A DNA stretch of 64,000 nucleotides from Candidatus Rubrivivax defluviihabitans (GCA_016709385.1 JADJMW010000008.1:62001-126000), one strand, 5' to 3'. Positions 52,756 through 62,235 are shown, counted from the first letter of the stretch. The notes: generated from the sequence alone by a model not told the origin. Made by a program: numbers and translations.

Positions 52756-53736
52756 TTGGCCAACAACACCGCGCGCCTGTGCCGCATCGAGACGCTGATC
52801 CGCGCCCGTGGCCATGTCAGCTTCGCCATGCTGCTGGCGGAACTGGAAGTCTCGCCGGCGACGCTGAAGCGCGACCTGGAATTCCTGCGCAGCCGCCTGG
52901 GCGCACCGATCGAATACGACCGCGACCTCAACGGTTACCGCTTCGGCGCCGCCCATGCCGGCGGCCGCCACGAGCTGCCGGGGCTGTGGTTCGACGGGGC
53001 CGAGCTGTATTCGCTGCTCACCGCGCAGCAGTTGCTGAGCAGCCTGGACAGCGACGGCCTGCTCAGCCGTCACTTGCAGCCGCTGCTGGACCGGATCCAC
53101 CAGCTGCTGGGCAGCGGCGAGTCGGCGGCCGCGGAAACGCTGATGCAGCGCGTGAAGATCGTCACTGCGCTGCGGCGGCCGGTGCCCAGCCAGTTCTTCG
53201 AACGCGTGAGCGCGGCGCTGATGTCGCGGCGCCGGCTGCACCTGCGCTACCTCACGCGCGGCCGCAGCGAGATGGGTGAACGCGACGTCTCGCCGCAGCG
53301 GCTGGTGCACTACCGCAATACCTGGTACCTGGACGCCTGGTGCCACCGCGTGCAGGCGCTGCGCCGGTTTGCCCTGGACGCCATGGAAGCGGCCAGCTTG
53401 CTGGACGAGGCGACACTGGACATACCGCTGACCGAAGTGCAGGCGAAGATGGACGCCGGCTACGGCATCTATGCCGGCGGCCGGCGGCGCTGGGCCGTGC
53501 TGGAATTCGACGCCCGGGCCGCGCTGTGGGCCAGCCGGGAGGAATGGCACCCCGAACAGAAGGGGCGCTGGCTGGCCGACGGGCGCTACGAGCTGCGGCT
53601 GCCCTACGTGGACGACACCGAGCTGGTGATGGACATCCTGCGCCAGGGCGAGCAGGTGAGGGTGCTGGCGCCGGCAGCGCTGGTGGCGGCGGTGCGGCAG
53701 CGCCTGGTGGCGGCGGCGGCGCTTTATTGCGAGTAG
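52756..53736 (+). CDS. YafY-type transcriptional regulator with HTH and WYL domains
   Basis: A 326-residue regulator with an N-terminal winged helix (about residues 5-65, HVSFAMLLAELEVSPATLKRDLEFLRSRLG) and a WYL ligand-sensing domain (about 150-225, with YRNTWYLDAWCH) plus the WCX extension. A strong ribosome-binding site (GAAGGAG) precedes a TTG start at 52756. The target is unknown. It is convergent with the GH94-like gene, so control of the glucan locus is possible, but the LacI-type operators there argue for a different main regulator. Confidence 0.87.
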   Translation: MANNTARLCRIETLIRARGHVSFAMLLAELEVSPATLKRDLEFLRSRLGAPIEYDRDLNGYRFGAAHAGGRHELPGLWFDGAELYSLLTAQQLLSSLDSDGLLSRHLQPLLDRIHQLLGSGESAAAETLMQRVKIVTALRRPVPSQFFERVSAALMSRRRLHLRYLTRGRSEMGERDVSPQRLVHYRNTWYLDAWCHRVQALRRFALDAMEAASLLDEATLDIPLTEVQAKMDAGYGIYAGGRRRWAVLEFDARAALWASREEWHPEQKGRWLADGRYELRLPYVDDTELVMDILRQGEQVRVLAPAALVAAVRQRLVAAAALYCE

Positions 53737-53828
53737 CGGACCCTGGTTGGCCACTGGCAGTGCCAACGCGTCACCGATGGCGCGTGCAGGGGTCGGTCGC
53801 TCGACCGGCCGGCCGGCCGCGTCCAGTG

Positions 53829-56800
53829 TCAAGCCGCGTCGAATCGGATGGTCGCCTCCAATGCCTGCACGCTCTGTCGCGCAAAACTCCGGTCGGGGCA
53901 GTCCTGCCAGCCCTGTTCGGTGAGCACGCGCAGCCGCGTCGCCGGCCCGCGGCGGTAACGGCAGGGGATGCGCGCCCAGGTGAAAACCAGTTCGCCGTCC
54001 TCGGCGATCTCGCTCGCGTCGAGCAGCACGGGATTGAAATGCACGCGGCCGGCCCTTACGCGCAAGCCGAGTTCGCCCCAGCGCGTGAGGATCTCTTCCT
54101 TCACCTGCCCGGTCATGCCCGGCTGCTGGGCCCCGCCCTGGCCCGGCGTGTGGCTGTAGGGGTCCGCCGGGAAGGCGCCGTAGGCCGCAGCGTCCTTGCG
54201 GTAGCCCAGGCCGTCGCGCACGCGGCGGTAGAAGTCCTTCAGCGCCGGCAGCTCGGGCGCCTTGGCGTCGGCCGCCTCGAACACACGTTCCTGCACCGCC
54301 AGCAGCAGCTTGGCCACCATGTGCCAGTAGATGCAACCCAGGCCTTCGTAGCCGAACATGGTGCCCGAGCGGCCGGTGAAGGCGTGGTGGTTCAGCACGC
54401 GGTCGTAGGCCTCGGCCAGCGGCTGCAGCGCTACGCCGAGGTCGGCGCCCGCCGCTTCCAGGTCGCCGCGGTTGGCCAGCGCCGGGGCGAAGCGCACGGT
54501 GCCGTCGCTCTGCCGCTGCAGCAGGTCGCTGCGGCCGGCGGCCAGCAGTGCCTGCGTGACCGGCAGCGCCAGGGCTTCGGCGTCGAGCCGGTTGCGCTCC
54601 AGGAAACCGGGCAGTTGCCGGTCGGGGTAGAGCAGGAAACTGTGGCGGTCGGCCGTATACAGTGGGCCGGCGAACAGCGCTTCCAGCAGAGCCACCGACT
54701 CGACCAGCGAAAGAAAGCCGCACGATAGCAGCGCCACCTGGCCTTCGAGCATGGGGTACAGGTGCGCCACCTCGGCCGCGCCGCTGCCGAAATCGACCAG
54801 GTTGTAGCTGTGGAACAGGCCGTCGCCGCGCCGATTGGCGTGCAGGCTGGCGTCGACCAGCGGCAGCAGGTCGCGCGCCAGCGCCACCAGCAGGCCGGCC
54901 GGCGCGGTGGCGGGCTCGCGCCCGGCGCTGCCGCGGTAGGCTTCGGTGCGCCAGGGGTCGAGCAGGGCACCGGCGCCGTCGACGAAACTGCGCCGCGCCG
55001 CGGCGTCGTGCACGGCGTGCGGCGGCGTGCTGCGTACCAGGTCGCCGAGGCGGTGCAGCGCGCGCAGCGTGGCGGCGGAGACGGCGAACGGCTGCTGCGC
55101 CGCGGGCAGGCTGGCCAGGAAGACCAGGAAGCGGCGCAGGTAGGCCAGCGTCACCACCGACAGCCCATTGCCGGCCAGCGCATTGTTGGCGTCGTTCCAC
55201 TCCGGGCGCTGCGTGTGCAGCCACAGGCCGCCGCCTGGCACCAGGCTGCCGGTCTTGGCGAGCAGGATGATGGCCAGCTTCTCGCCCAGCGTGGCCAGCA
55301 AGGGCAGGCCGTCTTCGCCGCACACGCGCAGCCCGTCGCTGCCCAGCCTTGCCGCGCGCGCATGGGCGCGCTCGTGCGCCGCTTGGTCGAAGATGATGGT
55401 GTCCTTGGGGTGCTGCACCTGTTCCAGGTGCGGCTTCAGCCGGTAGGGCACGTCGGCAAAGCTGAACAGTGTGCGGTCCCACGCGCCGGCCAGCGTCGCC
55501 GGGTCGTGCGCCTGCGCCGCCTCCAGCAGGCGCAGCAGGTAGATGATCTGGTGGTCGCCCCAGTAGCCGATGTGGCTCCAGGGGTTGTGCGGCTCAGGCA
55601 CCTCCCAGTCGATGCCGGCGCGGCTGATGCGGTAGGGGTTGTAGCCGTCGGGCGTCATGGCGCCCAGGAAGGTGGCGATCATCGAGCCCAGGTACTCGGG
55701 CTCGCTGGTGGCCAGCGCTTCCCAGTTCTGGAAGATGTCGCGCCAGTTGCCCTGGTAGTCGACCACGCGCCGGCCGGCCTTGTCGCGCACGTGAATGGCA
55801 AATTTGTTCCAGGGCCGGCTCGGGTCACCGTGGCGGCGGCTGAAGGTGAGCGGCAGATATTCCAGCACCAGCCGTTCCGCCTGCGCACCCAGCCGGCGTG
55901 CCGCGGCCAGCACGGTGTCGCGCGGCACCTGTTCCGGCCAGCCAGCCGCGGCCACCGCGAGTTGGTCGCCCACGACGCGGTGGCGCTGGCGCACGAAGGC
56001 CAGCAGGTCGCTGCGGTCGAACGTGGTGCCGTTCAGGAACACGCCGCCGCGCATGATGTTGAACAGCACATTGGCGCGGTGGTGCGCTGCGGCCATGGGA
56101 TCGTTGGACGTCTGCAGCCCGTCGGCGCGCGCCAGCAGTTCGTCCACGCCGGCGGTGTTGCGCGCCACCGCCTGGCGGATCTGCGCCGGCCTGCCGCCGC
56201 CGGCTTGCAGACGCTGTGCCAGTTCGAAGGCCTCGACCTGCGAGCGCGGGCCGTCGACGACCAGGTGCCATTCCATGGCGCCGGCCTGCGGTGAAAGCGT
56301 GGCGCTGAAATTCACCAGCCAGGCACCGCGCTGGCCGCGCGTGAGCGTCTCGGCCTGCACCTGCCCGGTACGGCAGAAGGCGCCCACCTGCAGTGCCGAA
56401 AGCAGCGAGCGCGTGCCCGCGGGCAGCCCGGCATGCCAGGCGGTGAGCGCCTGGAACGACTCCTTGGGTTCGGCGCGGTCCCAGATCTGCGCATACAGCG
56501 TGAACAGGCCCATGCGCCCGCCGGCGGCGGCTTCGTTCCATTTGTAGGCGTCGGCCAGGCTGCTCATGGTGCTGGCGTGTTCGAAGCTCACGCCGGGCGG
56601 CACCAGGTTGAGCAGGCCGTCGAGCACTCGCACCGAGACCAGGCCCTGCAGCGCTTCCAGCCGCGCCGTGCGGATGAGGCCCAGGCTGGCCTCGCTGGAC
56701 CATTCATACTGGAACGCCAACCGGCCCGAGGGATGGACTTCCCGAAAACGCAGCCGCGTGCCCGAGAGGTTCTTCCACACCGAGCGGCGGCCGGCGGTGC

Positions 56801-57149
56801 CGTCCAGGCGCGGCGCGAAGGGTTCCCACAGCACCGCGCCGCTGCCTTCCTCGACCAGGATCCAGCTGCGCGGCCCGGTGTGTTCCCAGCGCCGGTGCAG
56901 CTTGTCCACCGTTTCGTAGGGAAAGAAGGCGCCGTCGGGATCGCGCCGACCGGCCGTCAGCGAGCCGGCGGTGGAGGCGAAGACCCACAGGTCGCTGTCG
57001 CCGGCGAGGGCCACGAAGAAGGGGGGCGTCGACTCGATACCGTCGATGCGGTACCAGGTGTCGCCGCCGTCTTCGACGAAGCCGCCGCTCAGGCCGGGCA
57101 CTCGGTCGCGATCACTGGGCAATGTGGACCCTTGCGCAGGTCGGGTCAT
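53829..57149 (-). CDS. GH94-like putative beta-glucan phosphorylase, cytoplasmic
   Basis: A 1,106-residue protein without signal peptide. Residues about 20-320 are beta-rich and aromatic; from about residue 330 an alpha-helical barrel resembles glycoside phosphorylases of family GH94. Landmarks are NPWSHIGYWGDHQIIYLLRLLEA (near 520), the putative catalytic EWND at 650-653 (family pattern D/E-W-N-D), and GTMFGYEGLGCIYWHMVAKLLLA toward the C-terminus. It would use phosphate to split short beta-glucosides inside the cell, here probably laminari-oligosaccharides. It lies 91 bp after the binding lipoprotein gene in one transcript. Family call is moderately sure; specificity is inferred from context. 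Confidence 0.72.
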   Translation of the reverse strand: MTRPAQGSTLPSDRDRVPGLSGGFVEDGGDTWYRIDGIESTPPFFVALAGDSDLWVFASTAGSLTAGRRDPDGAFFPYETVDKLHRRWEHTGPRSWILVEEGSGAVLWEPFAPRLDGTAGRRSVWKNLSGTRLRFREVHPSGRLAFQYEWSSEASLGLIRTARLEALQGLVSVRVLDGLLNLVPPGVSFEHASTMSSLADAYKWNEAAAGGRMGLFTLYAQIWDRAEPKESFQALTAWHAGLPAGTRSLLSALQVGAFCRTGQVQAETLTRGQRGAWLVNFSATLSPQAGAMEWHLVVDGPRSQVEAFELAQRLQAGGGRPAQIRQAVARNTAGVDELLARADGLQTSNDPMAAAHHRANVLFNIMRGGVFLNGTTFDRSDLLAFVRQRHRVVGDQLAVAAAGWPEQVPRDTVLAAARRLGAQAERLVLEYLPLTFSRRHGDPSRPWNKFAIHVRDKAGRRVVDYQGNWRDIFQNWEALATSEPEYLGSMIATFLGAMTPDGYNPYRISRAGIDWEVPEPHNPWSHIGYWGDHQIIYLLRLLEAAQAHDPATLAGAWDRTLFSFADVPYRLKPHLEQVQHPKDTIIFDQAAHERAHARAARLGSDGLRVCGEDGLPLLATLGEKLAIILLAKTGSLVPGGGLWLHTQRPEWNDANNALAGNGLSVVTLAYLRRFLVFLASLPAAQQPFAVSAATLRALHRLGDLVRSTPPHAVHDAAARRSFVDGAGALLDPWRTEAYRGSAGREPATAPAGLLVALARDLLPLVDASLHANRRGDGLFHSYNLVDFGSGAAEVAHLYPMLEGQVALLSCGFLSLVESVALLEALFAGPLYTADRHSFLLYPDRQLPGFLERNRLDAEALALPVTQALLAAGRSDLLQRQSDGTVRFAPALANRGDLEAAGADLGVALQPLAEAYDRVLNHHAFTGRSGTMFGYEGLGCIYWHMVAKLLLAVQERVFEAADAKAPELPALKDFYRRVRDGLGYRKDAAAYGAFPADPYSHTPGQGGAQQPGMTGQVKEEILTRWGELGLRVRAGRVHFNPVLLDASEIAEDGELVFTWARIPCRYRRGPATRLRVLTEQGWQDCPDRSFARQSVQALEATIRFDAA

Positions 57150-57207
57150 GGGCGTCGCCTGCCGGAAACAGAGGTTCGGCGTTCGCCGGCCGCGTCACCG
57201 CGTCTTC

Positions 57208-57236
57208 GACCGCCTGACCCCCGAAGGCAGGCGGTC
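57208..57236 (-). other. Intercistronic hairpin between the glucan lipoprotein and the GH94-like gene
   Basis: On the minus strand GACCGCCTG and CAGGCGGTC form a perfect nine-pair stem around an 11-nt loop, 4 nt after the lipoprotein stop. No T-run follows. It may lower expression of the cytoplasmic enzyme relative to the surface lipoprotein by partial termination or by protecting the upstream message. Confidence 0.5.
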
Positions 57237-57240
57237 AAGC

Positions 57241-59625
57241 TCACTGGAACTTGATCGGGCCGATATTCAGGCCGTTGGCGTAGTCGGGGCCGGCGCCGAC
57301 GCTGTACTGCACGTTGTTCCCGAGAACCTGGATATGAATCTCCTTGACCCCGGCGGCCAGTGCCGCGGCGGCCGACGCGTAGGCGCAAGCCGTCTGCAGC
57401 GTGAAGCCGCTCAGCGGCAGGGTATAGGTCTGCACACCATTGGCCTTGACGGCGATGTTGCCCTTCAGCTCGGAAGTGCAGCCTGCGACTTCCGGTCCCT
57501 TCAGTATGACGGTGAAGTTCGGCTTCGTGCCGACGAGTTCGTCGTTGCCCCAGACCGCGATCTGCACGCTGTTGTAGCCCGCAACGTTGGCTACGCCATT
57601 GCCCGGTGCGCTGACGTAGCCGCCGAAGCCCCAGGGCTTGGCGCCGCTGTTGATGCCGTACCCGAAGTAAAAGCTCGGCGTCGCGTCGTTCGCGGCCAGC
57701 CCGCTCCACCAGTCCTGCGTCGCAACGCTGGTGTCGATATAGCGCCCGGCGTTGCCGCCCTCGACGCTCTTCCACGGCGTCGGTGTCTCTGCGTAATTGC
57801 TTGCATAGACGCCGCCGACAAGGTTGATCAACCCGGACGGCGGGGTGCCGCCACCACCACCGGCTGCTGCCGGCACGAAGGTCAGGTCGTCGAAGAAGTA
57901 GGTGCTGTCGGCGCCGATCTGGGCGCCGGTCTTGCCGAAATTGGGGAAGACCGACGACTTGTTGTAGGTGAATGCGAGGTTGAGCGCGGCCGTGCCGGGA
58001 ACCGGATTGGCGAAGTCGAAGGTCAGGGTCTGCCACCCGGTGGCCGTCGTCATCGCCTCGGTCTCGACCGTGTGCGTGTTGTCGGCCGCGTCCTCCAGCT
58101 TGAGCCGGATCGGCAGGCCTGCCGCCGGCGCATGAACGCGCATCGTCATCGTCTTGGCGGCATCGGTGAACGGTACCGTGGCGATGGCGTCATTGGCGCC
58201 GGTCGACATCGTCGTGCCGGCCCAAAGCTCGGCGGCGACGGTCTTGACGACCTGCGCCACCTTGCCGGTGCCGCCGGCGGGGTCGGTGACGATGCTGGAC
58301 GTGGTGCCGCCGAAGTCGGTCAGCTTGTAGGTCAGCGCCGGATCGTCGAAGGTCACCAGCGCGGTGCCGCCGCCGCCACTGCCGCCCGGGCAGGCGACGG
58401 CGAAGTTGGAGCCGACGAAGCTGAGGTCGTCCATGTAATAGGTCTTGGCGGTACCGACCTGAGCCCCGGTCTTGCCGAAGTTGAAGAAGATCGACGACTT
58501 GTTGTAGGTGTTGGCCAGATTCAGTGCCGGCGTGCCCGCGACCGGGTTGGCGAAGTTGAAGGTCAGGGTCTGCCAGGCGCCCGCCGCCGTGGTCATGGAT
58601 TCGGTCTCCACCGTCTTCGTGTTGTCGGCTGCGTCCTCGACCTTCAGCCGCACGGGGATGCCCGCGTCGGGCGACCAGACGCGGGCCGACATGGTCTTGT
58701 TGGCGTCGCTGAACGGCAACTTGACGACGGCGTCGCCGGGGCAGATCGATACCGTGGCACCGGCCCACAACTCGGCATTGGCCGCCTTGACGATCTTGCC
58801 CACCTTGTTGGCGGCATTCGTCGGGTCGACCACCACGGTGGCGTCCTCGGAGCCACCGAAGCCGGTGAGCACGGGCGGAGTGGCCTCGTCGAAGCTGACG
58901 ATCGTGGTCTTGGCCACTGCGACAGCCGTGTTGTAGGCCTGCTGGGCGGTTGCCGCCAGCGTGTTGGCGGTGCCGCCGGCATCGGCCACGGCGCCCGCGG
59001 GCACCGTGATATCGATACTGCCGGTGGCGTTGGCCAGCGGCGACACCACCAGCGTCGCGCTGGTGCCGCTGGCGACGGTGAACATGCCGGCCGTGCCTCC
59101 CGCCACCGTGACGTCGCTGGCGGTGAACGTACCGCCGATGTCCTTGCTGAAGGCAAAGGTGAACGTGACGTCGCCGGTGGCAGTGCTGCCCGCCGCACTG
59201 CTGGCGATGGTCACCGTGGGCGGCAGGGTGTCGAAGGCTTGCGTCCTGGACGTTCCTGCGCCGGTGTTTCCCCCCAGGTCCGAATAGGCGCCGTCGGCGA
59301 TGCCGACGGCCAGGGTGCCCGCTGCGTTCGCGGCCGGGTTCACGACCAGCGTGTACTGAAGGGCGTCGAGCTTGGTGAAGCTGCCCGGGGTGCCGTTGCT
59401 CACCGTCACGTCGGAGGCGGTGAAAGAGCTGCCCACGTCTTCGCTGAAGGTGAAAGTGAACGTGACGGCACCGACGGCCGTTCCAAGCACGTTGCTGGCG
59501 ATGTTGATCGTCGGCGCCTGCGTCTCGGGGGGTGGGGTGGCGTCACCGCCACCGCAGGCAGCCACGACCAGGGCGGTGGCCATCGACAAGGCAGAGAGTT
59601 GCAGGGGCTTGCGGACGGACGTCAT
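57241..59625 (-). CDS. Lipoprotein with tandem Ig-like and duplicated carbohydrate-binding-like modules
   Basis: A 794-residue surface lipoprotein (signal with lipobox LVVAAC, Cys24). Two Ig-like domains of the bacterial Ser/Thr-rich type cover residues about 36-132 and 133-232. Two strongly similar modules of about 165 residues follow (about 240-405 and 418-585), each with IPVRLKVEDAADNTKTVETE, WQTLTFNFANP and YNKSSIFFNFG-like motifs. These resemble accessory modules found with laminarinases. The C-terminal 190 residues (WWSGLAANDATPSFYFGYG) are a further beta-rich domain. No catalytic domain is evident, so it probably binds glucan at the cell surface. Confidence 0.8.
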   Translation of the reverse strand: MTSVRKPLQLSALSMATALVVAACGGGDATPPPETQAPTINIASNVLGTAVGAVTFTFTFSEDVGSSFTASDVTVSNGTPGSFTKLDALQYTLVVNPAANAAGTLAVGIADGAYSDLGGNTGAGTSRTQAFDTLPPTVTIASSAAGSTATGDVTFTFAFSKDIGGTFTASDVTVAGGTAGMFTVASGTSATLVVSPLANATGSIDITVPAGAVADAGGTANTLAATAQQAYNTAVAVAKTTIVSFDEATPPVLTGFGGSEDATVVVDPTNAANKVGKIVKAANAELWAGATVSICPGDAVVKLPFSDANKTMSARVWSPDAGIPVRLKVEDAADNTKTVETESMTTAAGAWQTLTFNFANPVAGTPALNLANTYNKSSIFFNFGKTGAQVGTAKTYYMDDLSFVGSNFAVACPGGSGGGGTALVTFDDPALTYKLTDFGGTTSSIVTDPAGGTGKVAQVVKTVAAELWAGTTMSTGANDAIATVPFTDAAKTMTMRVHAPAAGLPIRLKLEDAADNTHTVETEAMTTATGWQTLTFDFANPVPGTAALNLAFTYNKSSVFPNFGKTGAQIGADSTYFFDDLTFVPAAAGGGGGTPPSGLINLVGGVYASNYAETPTPWKSVEGGNAGRYIDTSVATQDWWSGLAANDATPSFYFGYGINSGAKPWGFGGYVSAPGNGVANVAGYNSVQIAVWGNDELVGTKPNFTVILKGPEVAGCTSELKGNIAVKANGVQTYTLPLSGFTLQTACAYASAAAALAAGVKEIHIQVLGNNVQYSVGAGPDYANGLNIGPIKFQ

Positions 59626-59689
59626 GGTGTCGGTTCCAGGTAGGTGCCGGCGGGCACGGTGGAGTGGGCGTGGCAACGGACTGCAGCTC

Positions 59690-59703
59690 TGAAAGCGCTT
59701 TCA
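59690..59703. promoter_or_regulatory. LacI-type operator 1 (lipoprotein/GH94-like operon)
   Basis: Perfect 14-bp palindrome TGAAAGCGCTTTCA with the central CG typical of LacI/GalR-family operators. It lies 65 bp upstream of the lipoprotein ATG and 4 bp downstream of the predicted -10 element, where a bound repressor would block initiation. Confidence 0.82.
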
Positions 59704-59707
59704 TTCA

Positions 59708-59736
59708 AGCATAGGCCTGCAAGACGACCCTGGCAA
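59708..59736 (-). promoter_or_regulatory. Sigma-70 type promoter of the lipoprotein/GH94-like operon
   Basis: On the minus strand TTGCCA (59736-59731), a 17-bp spacer and TATGCT (59713-59708), directly before operator 1. The same TATGCT hexamer is used by the porin promoter. Confidence 0.65.
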
Positions 59737-59792
59737 GATGTGAAAACCTGTCGCTTTCCCTGATGCGGTGCAAGCGCTGGCGCGGCGTCGCG

Positions 59793-62105
59793 TCATTGCG
59801 CCCGCCCCAGCGTGCCGGGCGCCACTTCCAGCACCTTGCCGTCGCTGAAGCGCACGCTGACCGGCGCCTTGCCGGCGTTGTAGGCCAGATAGGTCTTCTT
59901 GCCGTCGGCGCGCTTGAATACCGAATACAGCGCGGTGTCGGCCGTCACCGTGAGGTCGGGCGGGCCCAGCTCGTTCAGGGCCAGCAGCCAGTGCAGCGTG
60001 TGCGACCGCGTGTCGCCGCTTTCCACGCTGCCCCAGCGGTCCCACTGCGCCAGCCCCGCGGCCGGGTCGGCCAGGGCCAGGTACTTGGCGAAGATGTCCT
60101 GCCAGATATCCTTGGGCACCTGGCGCTCGCCGCTGCCGTAGCCCTTGCCGGCGCGCGACAGCCACAGTTCGGTCTCTGCAGGCAGCGTGCGCAGGCTGCG
60201 CTGGATGAAGGCCTTGTCGCGGCCCATGTAGGTGGACGCGGCGGTCATGGGCAGCAGGTTGATGCCCTTGATCTGCCGCGGCTCGTCGGTCCACCAGGTG
60301 TTGTGCGCATATTTGCCGCCGAAGAGCATGCTGACCTCGGCGCTCTTGGCCTTGTATTCGGGTGCGAACACGAGGCCGTGCAGGTCGAACCAGTAGTGTT
60401 CGATGGCCTGGATCTCGCTGGTGTACAGCCACACACCCAGGTCGCGCAGCGCGCGGTCGCCCGTCGCCTCGCCCCACAGGATGAGGCCGGCCCAGGCATT
60501 GATGGCCTCGGACGAGCTTTCCTGGTTGTTGCCCCAGGCGCCCAGGCCCACGCCCGAAGCCCAGGAGTGGCTCTCGTAGACGTCGAAGTTGCGCAGGAAG
60601 GGGAAGTCGCTGCCGCCGCGCTGGCTGTTGGCGATGTCCTTCACCAGCAGGTCGACCATGCCGCCCCAGCGTTCCTTGGTGGCCCAGGCCGGGTCGCGCA
60701 GCGCAATCTCGGCCGCGGCGCGGATCCAGTAGCCGTAGTGGAAATGGTGGTCGTTCATCTGCTCGACGGCAAAGAACTCATCGGGGTAGGTCACCATGGT
60801 GCCCAGCCCCTGGTCGTAGTGGAAATAGTTGCGGCTGCCAACGCCGGAGAACCAGAACTCCATGCGCTCCTTCACCATCGCCAGCAGCTGATTGCGTGCG
60901 CCCAGGTCACCCTGCTGCTCGGCCACCGCCGCCAATTGGGTCAGGCGCGTCAGGCCCTTGCCCTGCCAGTAGGCGCTGGTGCGCCAGTTGTCGCGGTTTT
61001 CCTTGTCGGGCATCAGGGCGCGGCGCTGGCGCACGTCGGTCTTCAGCAGGTCGGCCAACTCCTTGGCGCGCGGGCTCTCGCTCACGCCGGGCCAGTGGGG
61101 CAGGAAACCCGGATAGCTGCGCTCGATCTTGAACTCGGGAGCGGCCAGCAGCCGGATCTTGCCGCGCACGCTGTCGTAGGCCGGGCCCAGCTTGCCGGCC
61201 ACCGTGGGGTTGTCGTGCCACTGGTGCGGGTACAGGCCGAGCAGCGGGCCATGGTCGGCGCCTTCCATGACGCGGGACTGGACCTTGAACACCGTCTCGA
61301 CCTTGCCTTGCGCCTGGTCGAAACGCCATTCGGCCCGCGTGTCCTGGATGAAGGCGTAGGCGTGGCGGGCCAGCAGTTGCAGCGTGGCCGGCTCGGTGTC
61401 GGGCAGGGCGGAGACGGCGAAATAGCCCTTGCCGGCCGGCAGCCGGCCCAGCCATTCGGTGTCGGAAACTCGCTCCCAAGCCACGCCGGTGGGGCCGAAG
61501 GCCGCAAAACGCTGCGCGCCCACCTGCAGCACCAGCGTGCGCGGGTCGGCACCGCCTTCGATGCGCGTGCCGGCGGCGGGCAGCTTCAGCCGCACGTCGC
61601 CGCGGCTGATCCGCAAGCTGGCGTAAGGGCTGCCATGGGCCACGGTGATGCGCATGTCGTCGCTGCCGCGGGCCATGGAGATGTCGATGGCCCAGTCGCT
61701 GGCGCGCGCCAGCTTGGCGGGGCCGGGTTCGAACGCCGTCGGCGAGACGACGATGGGGTTCTTGTGCGCATAGTGGATCTCCACGTCGCGCCGCTCGGTG
61801 GGGATCACTTCCTTGGCCGGCAGCGCCACTTCGAAGCCGGCCGCCGTGGGGCGGACGGTCAGCGGGTGGGCATAGATGGGTTCGGGCTGGGCGTTGAAGA
61901 GCAGCGTGGAGTACCACTGGTTGGTCTGCGCCGCCGTCTTGAGCATGTCCTCGGTGCGCATGGGCGCCTGCGGCGGTCGGGCTTCGCCGCCCTTGGGCGC
62001 CAGGAAATAAGTGCCCGCGCCCGCCTTCGCCGGCTGTGCCAGGGCGCCGGGCCCGGCGAACGCCGCGGCCAGCAGGAGCAGGACCATGCGTTGGATACGG
62101 TTCAT
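59793..62105 (-). CDS. GH81 endo-beta-1,3-glucanase (laminarinase)
   Basis: A 770-residue secreted enzyme with a signal peptide (about residues 1-22, ending GALAQ). The N-terminal beta-sandwich (about 40-290) and the helical catalytic domain follow the GH81 pattern. Acidic residues at conserved catalytic positions are Asp452 (MNDHHFHYGYW) and Glu529/Glu533 (NNQESSSEAINAW); ESHSWASG is also conserved. It cleaves beta-1,3-glucans such as laminarin, curdlan or fungal and oomycete wall glucan into oligosaccharides. The ATG at 62105 is chosen for the signal peptide. Operator 2 lies 39 bp upstream. Confidence 0.9.
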   Translation of the reverse strand: MNRIQRMVLLLLAAAFAGPGALAQPAKAGAGTYFLAPKGGEARPPQAPMRTEDMLKTAAQTNQWYSTLLFNAQPEPIYAHPLTVRPTAAGFEVALPAKEVIPTERRDVEIHYAHKNPIVVSPTAFEPGPAKLARASDWAIDISMARGSDDMRITVAHGSPYASLRISRGDVRLKLPAAGTRIEGGADPRTLVLQVGAQRFAAFGPTGVAWERVSDTEWLGRLPAGKGYFAVSALPDTEPATLQLLARHAYAFIQDTRAEWRFDQAQGKVETVFKVQSRVMEGADHGPLLGLYPHQWHDNPTVAGKLGPAYDSVRGKIRLLAAPEFKIERSYPGFLPHWPGVSESPRAKELADLLKTDVRQRRALMPDKENRDNWRTSAYWQGKGLTRLTQLAAVAEQQGDLGARNQLLAMVKERMEFWFSGVGSRNYFHYDQGLGTMVTYPDEFFAVEQMNDHHFHYGYWIRAAAEIALRDPAWATKERWGGMVDLLVKDIANSQRGGSDFPFLRNFDVYESHSWASGVGLGAWGNNQESSSEAINAWAGLILWGEATGDRALRDLGVWLYTSEIQAIEHYWFDLHGLVFAPEYKAKSAEVSMLFGGKYAHNTWWTDEPRQIKGINLLPMTAASTYMGRDKAFIQRSLRTLPAETELWLSRAGKGYGSGERQVPKDIWQDIFAKYLALADPAAGLAQWDRWGSVESGDTRSHTLHWLLALNELGPPDLTVTADTALYSVFKRADGKKTYLAYNAGKAPVSVRFSDGKVLEVAPGTLGRAQ

Positions 62106-62143
62106 CTCGTTCGATCCCGGAATTGCTCGAAGGCCGATCTTAG

Positions 62144-62157
62144 TGAAAGCGCTTTCA
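62144..62157. promoter_or_regulatory. LacI-type operator 2 (GH81 gene)
   Basis: A second perfect copy of TGAAAGCGCTTTCA, 39 bp upstream of the GH81 start. On the minus strand a weak -10 (GATTGT) lies 4 bp upstream of it, the same spacing as at operator 1, but no good -35 is visible. Confidence 0.82.
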
Positions 62158-62235
62158 GCGCACAATCCGGAGGTTTACCCGCGGTTCGTGCGCATGGCGA
62201 TCGTGCCACCGCGGGAAAACACCCGTGCGCCAGGG

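Noticed and set aside
50926..55482. A 1,518-codon open frame on the minus strand across fhs, the WYL regulator and part of the GH94-like gene
   Set aside because: It is low-complexity His/Arg/Gln/Ala-rich antisense of well-supported genes; such frames are produced by the high GC content.
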